NCBI RefSeq assembly: GCF_006120725.1
Contig: NZ_SWMU01000004.1
Coordinates: 124,001-188,000 of the forward strand
Source: Mesohalobacter halotolerans
Lineage (GTDB): Bacteria; Bacteroidota; Bacteroidia; Flavobacteriales; Flavobacteriaceae
Reading direction: 5' to 3'
DNA length: 64,000 nt
Position 1 is the stretch's first letter. Every line of letters begins with the position of its first letter. Both the position numbers and the translations under genes were made by a program. Of this stretch, positions 35,008 through 44,603 are shown piece by piece. The notes under the pieces were generated by a model. It did not search any database and was not told where the DNA came from. It saw only the letters and a list, made by a program, of their open reading frames with translations.

Positions 35008-35955
35008 CTAAAATAATTTAAGCGATATTTTAGTTTCTAATTCTTGAATTAATTTTTGAGTTTTTTGTTTAAATTTTTGTGCAGCTTCACTTTCTGAATC
35101 AAAAAAGCGATGATTTAAACGTTTGCTTATTTTTTCAACTTCTATAAGTGTAGATTTTGTAATATCATCAAAAAACGTATCAATCACTTTAGACCAAATA
35201 TAATCTAAAGCCAAATCGCTAGGGTGAACTTTATCGTTCTTAAAAAATCGATAATCTCTGAGATCGTCTAATAGCAACTCATAACTCGGAAAATAGAAAG
35301 CTTGATCAATTTTTTTAACAATGCTTTGAATACCTATATGCAAAGTTGATTTGCTGACCTGATTGTTGATAAAACCATCTTTAAGATGACGTACTGGTGA
35401 TAGGGTAAAAACAATCTTTACATCAGGGTTAACTTTTAAAATTTGATTAGCAGTATCTGAAAGTGATTTTTGAGTCTCCTCTAATGACAGTAATTCTTTT
35501 TTAAAATATTGTTGCGGTAACTTATGGCAATTAGCGACTATTTGATTGTTCTCTATGTATCTGTAAACCCATGCCGTACCCAATGTGATAAAAATAACAT
35601 TTGCATTTTTAATATTGTCAATAGTTTTTACTTTGGCTTGTTGTATGGCATGAATTAAATCATTTTTATTAGGACTTGAGAGTTTGGAATGCGCATCAAG
35701 ATGAGACCATATCCCATTAAAATAAAAAGCACTCTCCAATGGGTTAAAACTCTTGTCAAGTGCTATTTCCACCGATTTTTTTACAGCTAAAGGATGATAT
35801 AGAATACCAAATGGATTGATAGTAGATTTAAATTTGTATTCATCAAAATAAGATCCCAGATTTTCGGCAAAGCATGAACCCAAGAAAAAGAGCCTATCGT
35901 TTAGAGAAATTGTAAAGTCGTAAGGTTTTAATTTTAGTTCTGTTCTAAAGTCCAT
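35008..35955 (-). CDS. GSCFA domain-containing protein
   Basis: A 315-residue cytosolic protein with the eponymous motif LGSCFAENLG (about 26-35) near the N-terminus, an SGNH-hydrolase-like arrangement with FITLGTAWVYR (about 123-133), FTLSPVRHLKDGF (about 186-198) and KVHPSDLALDYIW (about 242-254; the His is the putative catalytic base). The C-terminal third is helical and charged. The family is thought to contain lipase- or esterase-like enzymes but none is well characterised to my knowledge. It overlaps the methyltransferase gene by 11 bp. Confidence 0.88.
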   Translation of the reverse strand: MDFRTELKLKPYDFTISLNDRLFFLGSCFAENLGSYFDEYKFKSTINPFGILYHPLAVKKSVEIALDKSFNPLESAFYFNGIWSHLDAHSKLSSPNKNDLIHAIQQAKVKTIDNIKNANVIFITLGTAWVYRYIENNQIVANCHKLPQQYFKKELLSLEETQKSLSDTANQILKVNPDVKIVFTLSPVRHLKDGFINNQVSKSTLHIGIQSIVKKIDQAFYFPSYELLLDDLRDYRFFKNDKVHPSDLALDYIWSKVIDTFFDDITKSTLIEVEKISKRLNHRFFDSESEAAQKFKQKTQKLIQELETKISLKLF

Positions 35956-36532
35956 TTACATTTTTCTTAAAATTAAAAAAAAGCTCTTTCCCTTGTCTCT
36001 TTGGGTGAGAATTATAGCATCGCTCTAAAGTTTTGATTTTAAAATAGTTTTTAAAATAAGATAAGTATTCTTCTTTTGACCCACCAAAAGGTGGTCCTTC
36101 CTCAGTCAGTGGAAAATCGAAAAACACCCCAACTAATCTCCCATTGGGTTCTAAAATTTGATGCATTTTTTTTACATATTCTGACCTTAATTCTGGTGGC
36201 AGAGCACAAAAAAATGTTTGTTCAAAAATCAGGTCAAACTCTAATTGAATATCAAAAAAATTGATGTGTAATAATTGTTCATCAGGGAAACTCGGAACCC
36301 TGTGTTTAAGATTATTTAATGGTGTCTTAGCAATGTCAGCAACATAGACTTTTTTAAAACCCATATTAAGTAGGTATTCAGCCTCATAAGCATTCCCAGC
36401 GCCAGGAATTAAAATTTTCAGGTTTTTGTTTTCAATGTGATCAATATAGACCTTTAATGGTGGTGAAACCTGGTTCATATCCCAACCTGTGTGATGGTTA
36501 AGGTATCGATTTTCCCAATATTTTTCATTCAT
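35945..36532 (-). CDS. SAM-dependent methyltransferase, TPMT-like
   Basis: A 195-residue class I methyltransferase. The family opening YWENRYLNHHTGWDMNQVSPPL (about 5-26, split between two phrases) is the thiopurine methyltransferase pattern, followed by LIPGAGNAYEAEYL (about 40-53), the SAM-binding glycine motif, and IFEQTFFCALPPELR (about 103-117). The substrate is not thiopurine in nature; bacterial TPMTs act on selenium, tellurium or thiol compounds. It overlaps genes on both sides by 8-11 bp, so it is translated in a chain from the S4 gene to GSCFA. Confidence 0.88.
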   Translation of the reverse strand: MNEKYWENRYLNHHTGWDMNQVSPPLKVYIDHIENKNLKILIPGAGNAYEAEYLLNMGFKKVYVADIAKTPLNNLKHRVPSFPDEQLLHINFFDIQLEFDLIFEQTFFCALPPELRSEYVKKMHQILEPNGRLVGVFFDFPLTEEGPPFGGSKEEYLSYFKNYFKIKTLERCYNSHPKRQGKELFFNFKKNVNGL

Positions 36533-36914
36533 CTAAATCTTTATTATCTGGTTTTTCAAGAAAGTCATCAATATCTCTTCGGTCTTTTTTGGTAGGTCGT
36601 CCTGTTCCTTTTTTTCTATAATACTCCTGAGCATATTTTAATTTTTCTTGAGCTTTGAATGCGCTTTGAGGTGTTTTATCTAACCTGTAAATATTTGTAA
36701 GTTTAGCCCCTACTCGGGACTTGGGTAAATCTAAAACCTGTATTTTATAATCAATTTGGTTTTTACGCATATTGATTTCATCAGCAGGATAGACCTCTCT
36801 TGAAGGTTTTACCTTTTCGCCGTTTACTTCAACATGCCCCTTTTTACATGCCCGAGTTGCTTTACTCCGGGTTTTAAAATAGCGTACACACCATAAATAT
36901 TTGTCGACACGCAT
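36525..36914 (-). CDS. S4 domain RNA-binding protein (Hsp15-like)
   Basis: A 129-residue protein with an N-terminal S4 domain RVDKYLWCVRYFKTRSKA, then GHVEVNGEKVKPSREV (about 2-42), as in the ribosome-associated heat-shock protein Hsp15, which rescues stalled 50S subunits carrying nascent chains. The tail (YYRKKGTGRPTKKDRRDIDDFL, about 94-115) has the basic GRPTKKDRR phrase usual in this family. It is the first gene of a three-gene overlapping unit with the methyltransferase and GSCFA genes. Confidence 0.92.
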   Translation of the reverse strand: MRVDKYLWCVRYFKTRSKATRACKKGHVEVNGEKVKPSREVYPADEINMRKNQIDYKIQVLDLPKSRVGAKLTNIYRLDKTPQSAFKAQEKLKYAQEYYRKKGTGRPTKKDRRDIDDFLEKPDNKDLDE

Positions 36915-36992
36915 AAGAAATATTGCTCTTTAAACGTTTTTAAACAACAAAAATAAGAGAAAATCGTATCTTGCACCCAAAATATTGTTATA

Positions 36993-37943
36993 ATGAAGTT
37001 AATGAAATTTTTTGTAGTCTTATTCGTTTTTTTAGGCCTTTTGAGCTCTTGCAGTAGCGATGATGATGGTGGTGGTAATGCTGTAGAATTGAGGGATCCT
37101 GAAGAAGTAAAAATTGAAAATCAAGCAGAAATAGAAGCCTTTTTAGAAACCCATTTTTTTGAATTTGTTGATAATCCCCAAAATCAGAATTTTCAAAAGT
37201 TTACATTTGATACCATTGCCGGAGAAAATAGTGATAAAACACCTATTATGGAATCTGATCTTTTAGCGAGTAAACAAGTTATACAACAAGATGTAGAATA
37301 CACGCTTTACTATTTAATCCAAAGAGAAGGAAATCCTCAAGAGAGAAAACCAACTTTTGCAGATTCTACTTTAGTAACGTTTGAAGGTATAACTATAGAT
37401 AACGAAACATTTGATTTTAATCCTAATCCCGTTTGGTTTGATTTACCTCAGACTGTAAGAGGGTTTTACGAGCTTTTACCAGAGCTTAGAGGTTCCTCTG
37501 GATTTGTAGAAAATGGGGATGGCACTGTTACATTTAACGATGATTTTGGTATTGGTGTAGTTTTTGTCCCTTCAGGCCTTGGTTTTTTTGCCACGCCTCC
37601 TATTGGTTCGTCTATTAAACGCTATCAGCCTATAATTTTTGCTGTCCAACTTTATAAATCTAAAGAAGCCGATCACGATCAAGACGGTATACCTTCATTT
37701 ATGGAAGATATGAACGGTAATAGACGTGTTGATGACATTGCAGAAGGCGATGATACTGGCGATGATACAGACAGAGATGGATTGCCTAATTACCTTGATC
37801 GCGATGATGATAATGACTCTGTCCTAACTATTGATGAAATTATTATTAATGAAGAAGACGGATCGATTGAGTTTCCAGATTCTAATGGAAATGGTACTCC
37901 AGATTATTTAGATGATACCTTTCCCGAAGATGACAATAGTTAG
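36993..37943 (+). CDS. FKBP-like lipoprotein with acidic calcium-binding C-terminus
   Basis: A 316-residue lipoprotein: the leader ends LLSSCSSDDDGGG (Cys near 20), and the Asp/Gly-rich stretch after Cys is a usual flavobacterial surface-lipoprotein feature. Residues about 40-225 resemble an FKBP-type prolyl isomerase of the gliding-associated lipoprotein kind (VTFEGITIDNETFD, LPQTVRGFYELLPELRG, PIIFAVQLYKS), but the active-site aromatic set is not complete to my eye. The tail (about 228-316) has thrombospondin-3-like repeats (DHDQDGIPS, DTDRDGLPNYLDRDDDND, DSNGNGTPDYLDD) that bind calcium. A role in folding or surface anchoring is inferred. Divergent from the S4 gene. Confidence 0.75.
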   Translation: MKLMKFFVVLFVFLGLLSSCSSDDDGGGNAVELRDPEEVKIENQAEIEAFLETHFFEFVDNPQNQNFQKFTFDTIAGENSDKTPIMESDLLASKQVIQQDVEYTLYYLIQREGNPQERKPTFADSTLVTFEGITIDNETFDFNPNPVWFDLPQTVRGFYELLPELRGSSGFVENGDGTVTFNDDFGIGVVFVPSGLGFFATPPIGSSIKRYQPIIFAVQLYKSKEADHDQDGIPSFMEDMNGNRRVDDIAEGDDTGDDTDRDGLPNYLDRDDDNDSVLTIDEIIINEEDGSIEFPDSNGNGTPDYLDDTFPEDDNS

Positions 37944-38254
37944 AATCAATTGACTTTAAAAATACATTGTAGTTAAGCATTTTTTTATCTAAAATACTTA
38001 TATCTTTAATTTTAAGCTTTTTGTTTTAAATGACTTTACCCTAATTACAATAAAGTTCATTTTTTCTTCAACCTATAATATTATTCATAAGTAAAGTGTT
38101 TAAAATAAATTTAATATGAATACACCTATCAAAAGCCAGTAATAATTTTGAACTCATAAACTCCCCAACTATTATTGATTTACTAAATTTTTAATATAAA
38201 AAAACCCTCAACTGAGTGAGGGTTCTTAGCACTTTGTCAGGTCTAGTTTACAGA
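37944..38254. other. intergenic region between convergent genes
   Basis: About 310 bases, strongly A+T-rich. It holds the terminator at 38198-38224 near the right end. I see no open frame, promoter or repeat in the remainder; no terminator hairpin is evident for the FKBP-like gene itself. Confidence 0.6.
38198..38224 (-). terminator. intrinsic terminator after the T9SS cargo pseudogene
   Basis: AACCCTCA (38203-38210) pairs with TGAGGGTT (38217-38224) around ACTGAG. On the minus strand the hairpin runs into a T tract given by the seven A at 38198-38204. It would end minus-strand transcription coming from 38255. Its persistence suggests recent decay of the gene. Confidence 0.85.
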
Positions 38255-40706
38255 CTATTCAACTATGACTTTGGTGTTATACTGGTGTTTAACAGTATTG
38301 ATTTCTAGAATATAGACTCCACTGCTTAAATTACTTACATCAATCTGCTGTTCAATATCATTGCTGTTTAGTTTCCTTGTAAGTATTAGTCTTCCATTTA
38401 AGTCGTATAATGCTATTTGTTCCAATTCATCGGTGTTCTGACTAAAGTTAATATTAACTAAGTTACTTGCCTGATTTGGATATACTGAAATCCCTGATTT
38501 TTCAAATTCATCTGTGGAAAGTGTTGTCGACTCAAATCTTATATCAAAATGATTTGATGCTACACTTTCGGTGATGGATTGATCTTTAGAAAATGAATAC
38601 GTATTAATTGCGTTTTCATTGAGTTCAACTTCTGTGTCTGTATAGTTATCAAATAGGTAAATTTCATTGTTTGGGAAATCTCCAACTTCTAACTCTAGTA
38701 CATAGTTTGTCGCCCTATATTGGGATGTATATAAAGGTAATATCTCATCAATTTGAGGCATAGCTCTGTTTTCGTAGCTAATTAAATTGTTGTTTTCATT
38801 TCTTGAAAAGTTTTCGTCTATATTAAAAAAATTAGGAGCATCATTAATGTCTTTTCCATTATTCTCTCCTGGAGAAAAATAAATAACTAAACCGTCATCT
38901 GCTATATGACTATCATTATAAGACAGCTGATCAAACATCAACATTTTTATATAACTGCTAGGTGTTGTACCAAATACAGCGACTTGGTTTTCAAGCACAG
39001 CTTTATCAGATTCCTCAAAGGTCAAAGATGGGTTGTTAACGTTAGCTTCAACAAAAAAGGCTTGATAAGGCTGTATAAACTCTTCCATAAATGTAGTTCC
39101 AGAAGCTCCTCCTTGAATCGTAGCATTTCCATTAGAAGCATTTACGGTTACGAAAGCGCCTCGACCACCAGGCTGTCCGACGGTTGGAGCGCCACCTAAT
39201 GTGGTATCCCAAATGGTAAAAAAACCCTGTAAAATCACTACCACTTAAAACAGCATTCATATCTACAATAGAGTGAAAAGGGTTACCAACCATTGCAAAT
39301 TGACCTGAATTGATGTTAAAATTTAAGTTTACCGGACCTTGCTCTACTAAACCCGTACTTTGAAGTTTGGTATCTGTAGGTGTAGTTGCATTATCTGTAA
39401 CATCTATACTTCTATCGCCTCTAATCATCAATCTGTAAGCATCACCTGCTGTTAAAGTATTGGTATCTGTGTTGGACACAGCATTCCATTGTTGAGTATT
39501 ATCATTGCTAAAGGTAAATAGCGAAGCATTGCCAGTGGGACTATAATCAAAAACATTAATACCATCCTGTGCTGGTGTCGAATTGATAGCAGGGGCTGGT
39601 TCAACACCAGTGATGTGAGTTCCAAAACCAGAATTTGGATCATCTAAATATCCTGTGGCTCCTTCCTGCCAGTTGGCATTTATCGTCGTTGATGTAGTCA
39701 CAGAAGACGAAACCAGTCTGAATGCTCTTCGAGCTGGGAAACATTGTTCAACGGTAACATCTCCTACAACAGTTCCTGTTTGAGGTCCCATTTGAGCAAA
39801 TTGAGTCACAGGAAAACGACATTTAAGCGTAACGTTATTATTGGTGTTCAAAGTTCCTTGGTCTAAATACAAAACACCAAAAAATCGGTTGGGTCGTTAA
39901 CATCCAAAGCTGTTGGGTTATCAAATCTTAAGTTTTTAAATGAACCGCCACCACCCATAGATTGAGCTGATGTCCCGTTCATGACAACCTCACCATCTCC
40001 AATAAATTCACCTAAGTGCTAATGTCTCCTTCAACATTTAAACTTATACTATTATTTATATCTACGGTAACTCCTGTAAAAACATCTAAATTACCAACGG
40101 TTTCATCAGCCGTTACAGTAGGATTCACAGCGATTGTAACATCAGCACCCGTTGTAGGTAGAGTATTATTAGCCCAATTTGTATTGACGTTCCAATTCCC
40201 ATCATTTGTAAATATGAATTCAGTTACATCAGATAGTCTATAACGAACTATAACAATACCTGAACCGCCATTACCTGCAACTTGAGTATTATTACCGCCA
40301 CCGCCGCTCCGCCAGTGTTGGGTTGTCCGTCGGTAGCGGGTGTACTATCATTTGCACCATTTCCACCTACGCCAGAACCACCTAGGCCTATAGCACTACT
40401 TTGAGAACCACCACCACCGCCGAAACCATCAGATGGTCCGCCACCATCAAGTCCAGCACTTCCGTCACCACCAGCACCTGAAAAAGATAAATTTTCGATA
40501 CCAGCGCCGCCACCTCCTACGACTAAAACATCGACTTCTGTAATACCAGAAGGTGGTGTAAAAGAACTTGTACCTGTTGTTGTAAATTTATGAATCACAT
40601 AATCTGTACCAGAAATGTTTTGTACAAAAATTTGATCTCCATTTTATGCATATGTCGAAATGGTGCATAAAAAAGTGAATAGAAAAAGCTTTAATAATTT
40701 CCTAAT
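38255..40706 (-). pseudogene. decayed glycine-rich T9SS type A cargo protein gene
   Basis: Hand translation on the minus strand joins three open segments into one protein. A signal peptide (RKLLKLFLFTFLCTISTYA) is preceded by ATT where ATG is expected (40704-40706). The codon after TYA is TAA, one transition from CAA. Then follow NGDQIFVQNISG, a glycine-rich domain (VDVLVVGGGGAG ... GSGIVIVRY), a beta-rich middle, and a T9SS sorting tail (ISVYPNQAS, LYDLNGRLILTRKL, LSSGVYILEI). The frame breaks four times: near 40303-40310 (one base lost in the Gly run), at 40014-40015 (AA, AAA expected), at 39879-39884 (six A, seven expected) and at 39218-39224 (seven A, six expected). Combined with the lost start and nonsense codon, this is a dead gene. 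Confidence 0.82.
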
Positions 40707-40797
40707 TAGTTAGTAATTTGAAAGTTAGCACATTAATGAGGAAATATAAATATAAATATTAATTTTAAATATTCAAATATTAGATAATTAAAGATTT

Positions 40798-42141
40798 TTA
40801 AACTTCTCTATTTCTATCAAATCCTTCCAAATACTGTGCAACGCGCTGAACAAACTGTCCGCCAAGCGCACCGTTGACCACACGGTGATCGTAACTATGA
40901 GACAAGAACATTTTGTGTCTTATCCCTACAAAATCACCTTCTGAAGTTTCAATTACAGCTGGTACTTTTCTGATAGCACCAAGAGCTAAAATTCCAACTT
41001 GGGGCTGATTGATGATTGGTGTTCCCATAATACTGCCAAAAGTCCCTACATTGGTTACCGTGTAAGTACCACCTTGAGTTTCGTCGGGCTTGAGTTTACC
41101 TTGACGAGCACGCCCTGCTAAATCATTAACTTTTTTTGCCATACCTAGTAAATTTAATTGATCTGCATCGTGAATAACGGGTACAATTAAGTTACCATCA
41201 GGTAAAGCCGCAGCCATTCCGAGATTGATATGCTTATGTTTTACTATATTGTCGCCATCTACGGAAATATTTATAAGAGGAAAGTCTTTAATCGCTTTCA
41301 CAACAGCCTCCATAAAGATTGGTGTGAAGGTGAGCTTTTCACCTTCTCGTTGGAGAAAAGCTTGTTTATGTTTATTTCTCCAGTTCCAGATATTGGTTAC
41401 ATCAACCTCTATAAATGACTGAACGTGAGCAGAAGTTTGAGCGCTGTGAATCATGTGTTTAGAAATAAGCTTACCCATTCTACTCATTTCAATTACCTCA
41501 TCCTCAGCATTTATGTTTACAGGAGTTTCAACATCGGCAGTTGATGTAGGTTGAGCTGGTGTAGTCTCAGCTGATATCTTACTTGAAGTCATGTCTTTTG
41601 GACTTGAAGATTGACGTTGCTCAACATAGTTTAACATATCGTCTTTTGTGACTCGACCATCTTTACCGCTGCCCTGAATTTGCTCAAGTTCGTTTAAAGA
41701 CACACCTTCTTCTTTGGCAATATTTTTAACTAAGGGCGAGTAAAACCGCTGAGCCTCAGAAAAATCATGAGATTCAGGTTTTATTGTTTGTTCTGCTTTT
41801 CGCATTAAATCTTCAGCAGCTTTTGCGCTTTCTTCTGTTGTTGTATTTTTTTCTTTTTCACCAGTATCATCATCTGATGAATCTTCGTCTGTGTCTTCGC
41901 CTTCAGTTTCAATAATAGCAATAACTTCACCTACTTTAATGACATCATCTACCTCGAAGCGTTTTTCAAGGAGCTTTCCGTCAACTTCACTTGGCACTTC
42001 AGAGTCAACTTTATCGGTAGCGATTTCCAAAACAGGTTCATCGGCTTCTATACTGTCTCCAATATCTTTTAACCAGGAGGTCAATGTGGCTTCAGCTACA
42101 CTTTCGCCCATTTTTGGAAGTTTGAGTTCTATTTTTGCCAT
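40798..42141 (-). CDS. dihydrolipoamide acyltransferase, E2 of a 2-oxoacid dehydrogenase complex
   Basis: A 447-residue E2 subunit. The single lipoyl domain shows EIATDKVDSEVPSEVDG (about 40-56), with Lys in DKV as the lipoylation site. An acidic linker follows, then a peripheral-subunit-binding domain (FYSPLVKNIAKEEGVSLNELEQIQGSGKDGRVTKDDML, described as about 132-169). The catalytic domain begins near 218 (RMGKLISKHMIHS) and ends with SHSYDHRVVNGALGG (about 416-430), where the usual His...Asp-Gly reads His...Asn-Gly. One lipoyl domain and this layout favour the branched-chain complex, though pyruvate cannot be excluded. E1 and E3 genes are not in the window. It lies between two pseudogenes. 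Confidence 0.93.
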   Translation of the reverse strand: MAKIELKLPKMGESVAEATLTSWLKDIGDSIEADEPVLEIATDKVDSEVPSEVDGKLLEKRFEVDDVIKVGEVIAIIETEGEDTDEDSSDDDTGEKEKNTTTEESAKAAEDLMRKAEQTIKPESHDFSEAQRFYSPLVKNIAKEEGVSLNELEQIQGSGKDGRVTKDDMLNYVEQRQSSSPKDMTSSKISAETTPAQPTSTADVETPVNINAEDEVIEMSRMGKLISKHMIHSAQTSAHVQSFIEVDVTNIWNWRNKHKQAFLQREGEKLTFTPIFMEAVVKAIKDFPLINISVDGDNIVKHKHINLGMAAALPDGNLIVPVIHDADQLNLLGMAKKVNDLAGRARQGKLKPDETQGGTYTVTNVGTFGSIMGTPIINQPQVGILALGAIRKVPAVIETSEGDFVGIRHKMFLSHSYDHRVVNGALGGQFVQRVAQYLEGFDRNREV

Positions 42142-42177
42142 ATTGATAAAAAATTGAGGTTATTGAATTCTGAGTTG

Positions 42178-42185
42178 CAAAATTA
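42178..42185 (-). promoter_or_regulatory. putative -7 promoter element of the E2 gene
   Basis: The minus strand reads TAATTTTG, matching TAnnTTTG, about 36 bases before the ATG at 42141. Confidence 0.4.
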
Positions 42186-42246
42186 ATAAAATTTAAGCGG
42201 TATGGATTTAAAATTTTCTAAATATTCTGAGGCTGACTTATATATA

Positions 42247-42776
42247 TTAAATCACGTCGTTTATCCTACAAGCAATTGTAGTTTGAGATATTACATCGTA
42301 AATACCTTGGTTACCCTTATTTAATAAAATACTTACAAAATATCCAATCACTACAATCTGAGGAATAATTAAAAGCAACCACACCCCAATTGGAATTTGA
42401 AGACCTTTTGAATTGTAATAAAATAACCAATGTATGCCTGTATGTGGGATTTCCCATGGCAGGTACTTAAAAACATTTCGTTTTAAAAGATGGACAGACC
42501 TATTTTTACTACAAGTTTCAATAACAAGATGTAGAGCCTTTTTACCTAAAGTAGCTTGCCGACGACTTTTTTCTGTAATAAATGAATAAAAAAAACTGGA
42601 AGTGTAAGACTAAAAAAGCCTATAGCCTGACTTTTAAGCGGATGATATGTAAAATCATTATTGAAATCAATTGATGATATCAACACATTAGCCATGATAA
42701 ACAAGAATGCAGCATAGGTAATAATGACGAGATAGTCTATCAAAAACGCTAGGATTCTTTAAAAAATAAGTTTCAT
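42247..42776 (-). pseudogene. RDD family membrane protein gene with nonsense codon and frameshift
   Basis: Reading from ATG 42776 gives MKLIF, then TAA at codon 6 (42759-42761), then in the same frame RILAFLIDYLVIITYAAFLF, which is the RDD family's first helix with the Arg and first Asp. The frame then breaks in a run of eight A (42588-42595; nine would restore FFYSFITEKSRRQATLGKKAL) and continues in a second frame to a TAA at 42247-42249, ending GNQGIYDVISQTTIACRINDVI. About 165 residues and three hydrophobic spans are recoverable. Two independent lesions suggest loss of function; a homopolymer slip alone could be a phase switch or base-call error, the stop cannot. Confidence 0.72.
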
Positions 42777-42784
42777 ATCCAAAA

Positions 42785-43906
42785 TCAAAAAGTCATCACT
42801 CTTGCTTGAGAGGTACTACTGTCACTTCCTATTAAAATATTAGATTGGGGAATAATAAACCTAAACAAATTGTTTCCTCTTCTTTGCTTGATCATAAAGT
42901 CAATAATTTCAAGATATGAGGATACTGAAGGATCGAAAATTATCAAATCATTTTCAAATTTTTTTTGATGCCTTTCTACATTATTCAACAACTTAACTTC
43001 TTGATTAAAAAGAGGTTTTAGGTTTTCGATTAAAAGTATATCATCGCTAAATAAATAAACTGAATTAAAGTTAATTTCAGTTTTTTCTTTTTTAGCCATC
43101 TTAATTTTTTTAAAATATTTCGCTACATGGAAAAAAACAGAAACTAACCCTATCATTAGTTTTGAATTGGAGTAATGCTTTCTAAAAAAAAGCTTGACTG
43201 AGTCAAAAAAGCGTTTAAAATATATTTTATCTCTCAGTGTACTTTCTCCTTTAAAGTGTATTATTTTTTCTGACCCTAAATAATAATTTTGAAAACCTTT
43301 TTTTATAAACTGATAACTCAAATCAATATCCTCACCGTACATAAAATAGTCCTCATCTAGACCTTGTAATTGCTCATAATCTTGTTTCTTAAAACACATA
43401 AAAGCACCAACAAGCGTAGCGGTTTGACCTTCACCTTGTTCAGATATATTGTTATTGTAATAATGTTTTGAAAATCCAAGCATTTTTAATGCGGCAACTT
43501 TTAAAGTCAATGTATTGATTTTGCTTTCTGGCAAGAAGTGACCTGTGCCATCAATTAATCTGAGGCCTAAAATTCCACAGTTTTTTATGCTCTGATGTTT
43601 TTCTATTACAGATTTTATGCAGGTTTCAGATAGAATGGTATCGGGGTTAACCAAACATATATATTCGCCCAAAGCTTGATGTATTGCGATGTTATTAGCT
43701 TTTGAAAAGCCATCGTTTGTTTGGTTTTGTATATATTTTACATTGGGGAAATATTTTAGAATCAGCATATGTGTTTGATCATTTGAGGCGTTATCAATCA
43801 CAATAATTTCAGTTTTAATTCCTGTGGTGGCTTTTTGTAAGCTCGTCAAACACAGCATTAAATGATAAGGCACTTTATAGCTCACAATAACAACCGATAC
43901 TTTCAA
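42785..43906 (-). CDS. glycosyltransferase family 2 protein
   Basis: A 373-residue GT-A glycosyltransferase. The start KVSVVIVSYKVPYHLMLCL and EIIVIDNASNDQT (about 2-47), then YICLVNPDTILSE (about 91-103; DxD-like NPDT) and DEDYFMYGEDIDLSYQFIKKG (about 187-207) with the catalytic ED. It is of the rhamnosyltransferase/WcaA kind acting on surface polysaccharide or lipid-linked sugar. One weakly hydrophobic stretch near 250-265 may touch the membrane. The C-terminal about 90 residues are divergent. It begins 6 bp after recR and is on the same transcript. Confidence 0.88.
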   Translation of the reverse strand: MKVSVVIVSYKVPYHLMLCLTSLQKATTGIKTEIIVIDNASNDQTHMLILKYFPNVKYIQNQTNDGFSKANNIAIHQALGEYICLVNPDTILSETCIKSVIEKHQSIKNCGILGLRLIDGTGHFLPESKINTLTLKVAALKMLGFSKHYYNNNISEQGEGQTATLVGAFMCFKKQDYEQLQGLDEDYFMYGEDIDLSYQFIKKGFQNYYLGSEKIIHFKGESTLRDKIYFKRFFDSVKLFFRKHYSNSKLMIGLVSVFFHVAKYFKKIKMAKKEKTEINFNSVYLFSDDILLIENLKPLFNQEVKLLNNVERHQKKFENDLIIFDPSVSSYLEIIDFMIKQRRGNNLFRFIIPQSNILIGSDSSTSQARVMTF

Positions 43907-43912
43907 TTTGTT

Positions 43913-44536
43913 TTAAGATTTTAGTGAATTTTCAAAGGGCTGCCTATTGATGATACTTCGACCAAGAGTAATTTCATCTGCAAATTCTAATTCGTCGCCA
44001 ACTGAAATGCCACGAGCTATGCTTGAAGTTTTAATTCCGTAATCTTGAATTTGTTTGTAAATATAAAAATTGGTCGTATCACCTTCCATAGTTGAGCTCA
44101 AAGCAAAAATAATTTCGTCTATTTTTCCGTCCCTTACTTTATTAACTAAAGATTCTATATTGAGATTTTGAGGACCTACACCATCCATCGGACTTATTTT
44201 CCCCCCCAATACATGATACATGCCTTTATATTGTTGAGTGTTTTCAATGGCCATCACATCTCTGATATCCTCGACCACACATATGATTTCACTTTGACGA
44301 TTTGAGTTTTGACATATTTCACATAGTTCAGAGTCGCTTATATTATGGCAATTTTTACAAAATTTGATTTCTGTTCTCAATTTGACTAGAGCTTTGGCGA
44401 GATCAACGGTTTGCTCTTCGTCTTGATTGAGTAAATGCAAAATTAACCTCAAAGCAGATCGCTTCCCAATACCTGGAAACCTTGACATTTCTTCGACAGC
44501 ATTTTCCAAAAGCTTTGATGAATAATCTAAACTCAT
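43913..44536 (-). CDS. recR: recombination mediator protein RecR
   Basis: A 207-residue protein that loads RecA with RecFO on gapped DNA. The N-terminal HhH ([20 protein letters not shown], about 13-32), a four-Cys zinc finger ([16 protein letters not shown], about 59-74) and a Toprim domain with [14 protein letters not shown] (about 83-96) are all seen, plus [16 protein letters not shown] and the end AHG-like [18 protein letters not shown]. Length is normal. It lies between apbE and a glycosyltransferase on the minus strand, a typical case of RecR in a mixed neighbourhood. Confidence 0.96.
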   Translation of the reverse strand: MSLDYSSKLLENAVEEMSRFPGIGKRSALRLILHLLNQDEEQTVDLAKALVKLRTEIKFCKNCHNISDSELCEICQNSNRQSEIICVVEDIRDVMAIENTQQYKGMYHVLGGKISPMDGVGPQNLNIESLVNKVRDGKIDEIIFALSSTMEGDTTNFYIYKQIQDYGIKTSSIARGISVGDELEFADEITLGRSIINRQPFENSLKS

Positions 44537-44603
44537 ATATAAATATTAAACTGCTTCTAAAATACTATATTTATTATAAATTGAATTAATACAATTATAA
44601 ATC

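Noticed and set aside
40016-40243. Plus-strand 75-codon frame in the T9SS pseudogene
   Set aside because: It is opposite a recoverable glycine-rich/T9SS coding sequence and low in complexity.
40248-40598. Treating the 116-codon glycine-rich frame as a separate small gene
   Set aside because: It begins at a GTG in mid-domain and its upstream frame continues into a signal peptide; its downstream end is frameshifted away from GSGIVIVRY. It is a piece of the pseudogene.
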